From positions 30,882,501-30,946,500 of the forward strand of contig NC_079879.1 of NCBI RefSeq assembly GCF_029227915.1: a stretch of DNA of 64,000 nucleotides, written 5' to 3'. Both the position numbers and the translations under genes were made by a program. Below are positions 62,921-64,000 of the stretch, one piece after another (within the stretch, counting starts at the first letter, position 1; every line of letters begins with the position of its first letter). The notes beneath the pieces are model-generated. The model was not told the DNA's origin, made no database searches, and worked only from the letters and a program-made list of their open reading frames with translations. The DNA is from Hydractinia symbiolongicarpus (taxonomy: Eukaryota; Cnidaria; Hydrozoa; Anthoathecata; Hydractiniidae).

Positions 62921-64000
62921 CTACACAGGCCAAGCCCGGGATTTGGGGGAAAGCGCTGGTTTTCGTTTGCCGGCGATTAAACTTCTTTTTTTCAGCGCTC
63001 ATCAAAAATGAAAACATTTTTAAAAACTACAAGTCTCATGCGTTTTAGTGGTGAAAAAATAATTTAAAAAATCGTTCGGAAAATGAGTTTACTCCCTGGG
63101 TACTTTCTTTGTATACTTTTAACTATACAGGCCGAGTCCGGGATTTACGGGAAATCGCGGGTTTTCGTTTGCCGGGGATTAAACTTCTTTTATTCAGCGT
63201 CTCATAAAAAATGGAAACATTTTTGAAAACTACAAGTCTTATGCGTTTTAGTGGTGAAAAGATAATTTAAAAAATCGTTTTGGAAATGAGTTTACTCACA
63301 GGGTACTTTCTTTGTATACATTCGACTATACGGGCCTAGCCCGGGATTTACGGGAAATCGCGGGTTTTCGTTTGCCGGCGATTAAACCACTTTCATTATG
63401 CGTCTCATCAAAAATGAAAAGATTTCTGAAAACTACAAGTCTCATGCGTTTTAGTGGTGAAAAAATAATTTAAAAAATCGTTCGGGAAATGAGTTTACTC
63501 CCTGGGTACTTTCTTTGTATACTTTTGACTATACGGGCCGAGTCCGGGATTTACGGGAAGTTGCGGGTTTTCGTTTGCCGGCGATTAAACTTCTTTTTTT
63601 CAGCGTCTCATTAAAAATGAAAACATTTTTAAAAACTACAAGTCTCATGCGTTTTAGTGGTGAAAAAATAATTTAAAAAATCGTTCGGGAAATGAGTTTA
63701 CACCCCGGGTACTTTCTTTGTATACTTTTGACTATACGGGCCAAGCCCGGGGTTACGGGAAATGGCGGGTTTTCGTTTGCCGGCGATTAAACTTCTTTTA
63801 TTCAGCGTCTCACCAAAAATGAAAACATTTCTAAAAACTACAAGTCTCATGCGTTTTAGTGGTGAAAAAATAATTTAAAAAATCGTTCGGGAAATGAGTT
63901 TACTCCCTGGGTACTTTCTTTGTATACTTTTGACTATACGGGCCGAGTCCGGGATTTACGGGAAATCGCGGGTTTATGTTTGCCGGCGATTAAACTTCTT
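62921..64000 (+). repeat. Start of a further 11-monomer-spaced copy, cut by the window edge
   Basis: It matches 60.7-61.78 kb at 2,225 bp, including GGGCCTAGCCCGGG near 63.33 kb and ACACCCCGGG near 63.70 kb. A monomer near 62.98-63.02 kb combines the GATTTGGGGG start with a TTCTTTTTTTCAGCGCTC end, a mosaic not seen in the upstream copy. The array runs past base 64000. Confidence 0.7.

Larger units (their letters stand above)
1..64000 (+). repeat. Satellite DNA array, ~203-bp monomer, ~315 head-to-tail copies
   Basis: The motif CGTTTTAGTGGTGAAAA or a close variant returns about every 203 bases through the whole window, for example at 203, 406, 54736, 54939, 55954 and 56157. Most monomers are 203 bp; 202-bp forms carry a one-base loss in the GATTTACGGG region, and 204-bp forms have an extra T in GCGTTTTTAG. 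All copies are in one orientation and no inverted block was seen. A near-consensus monomer has 77 G+C in 203 bp (38%). Neighbouring monomers differ at many positions, while copies several monomers apart can be almost identical, which is the signature of higher-order repeats. No unique flanking sequence is present, so the full array is longer than the window. The family was not matched to a named satellite. Confidence 0.98.

Noticed and set aside
1-64000. CRISPR array (regular repeats)
   Set aside because: Repeats are contiguous with no unique spacers, the period is 203 bp, and no cas genes are present.
1-64000. Ribosomal DNA spacer subrepeats or telomeric repeats
   Set aside because: No rRNA sequence or telomere-type short motif occurs anywhere in the window, and all sequence apart from one short insert and its copy belongs to a single monomer family.

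Overview
The window is one uninterrupted block of satellite DNA from a eukaryotic genome. About 315 head-to-tail copies of a roughly 203-bp monomer fill it from the first base to the last, all in the same orientation. Neither edge reaches unique flanking sequence, and I see no credible protein-coding gene, tRNA, rRNA, CRISPR array or intact transposon. The open frames of 60-120 codons recur at monomer spacing on both strands and are by-products of the repeat. The species cannot be named. Tandem satellite organisation and a retrotransposon-like insert with an A-tail and AATAAA point to a eukaryote. A CpG observed/expected ratio near 1.8 in a near-consensus monomer (13 CpG, 35 C, 42 G in 203 bp) argues against heavy germline CpG methylation, which fits many invertebrates better than a vertebrate or plant; that is inference.

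Monomer anatomy, counted from CGTTTTAG: an A/T-rich block (about 14-32), a variable CCCTGG or CACAGG block (about 52-60), GTATAC followed by CTTTTGAC or CATTCGAC (71-83), a GC-rich centre (88-137) and an A/T-rich tail (161-190). Two broad sequence types, here called A and B, differ at several linked blocks, and many monomers are A/B mosaics. Every monomer carries several short inverted repeats, the strongest with 9-bp arms around AAAA (positions 165-186).

Layout. 1-20.9 kb: a family marked by 15 monomers containing a TGCAGAAATAAT variant, organised in 19-20-monomer higher-order repeats, including a 3,849-bp tandem duplication that is nearly identical. 21.4-25.3 kb: a 1.94-kb tandem duplication, each copy carrying the same short A-tailed insert with a 7-bp target-site duplication; this is the only non-satellite sequence in the window. 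26.8-36.6 kb: 1,218-bp and 2,642-bp tandem duplications. 36.9-39.4 kb: a duplicated segment in which one copy contains a 148-bp deletion monomer. 39.7-47 kb: nested 9-, 10- and 5-monomer repeats. 47.4-53.2 kb: 1,218-bp and 1,015-bp repeats between flanks related at 4,669 bp. 56.5-64 kb: 9-, 11-, 13- and 22-monomer spacings.

The sequence therefore records unequal exchange and segmental amplification in an actively turning-over array. A centromeric or pericentromeric location is plausible but cannot be shown from sequence alone. I found no undescribed protein-based system. The observations most worth following are the dyad-dense monomer, the dated retro-insert and the sharp change of higher-order family near 21 kb.
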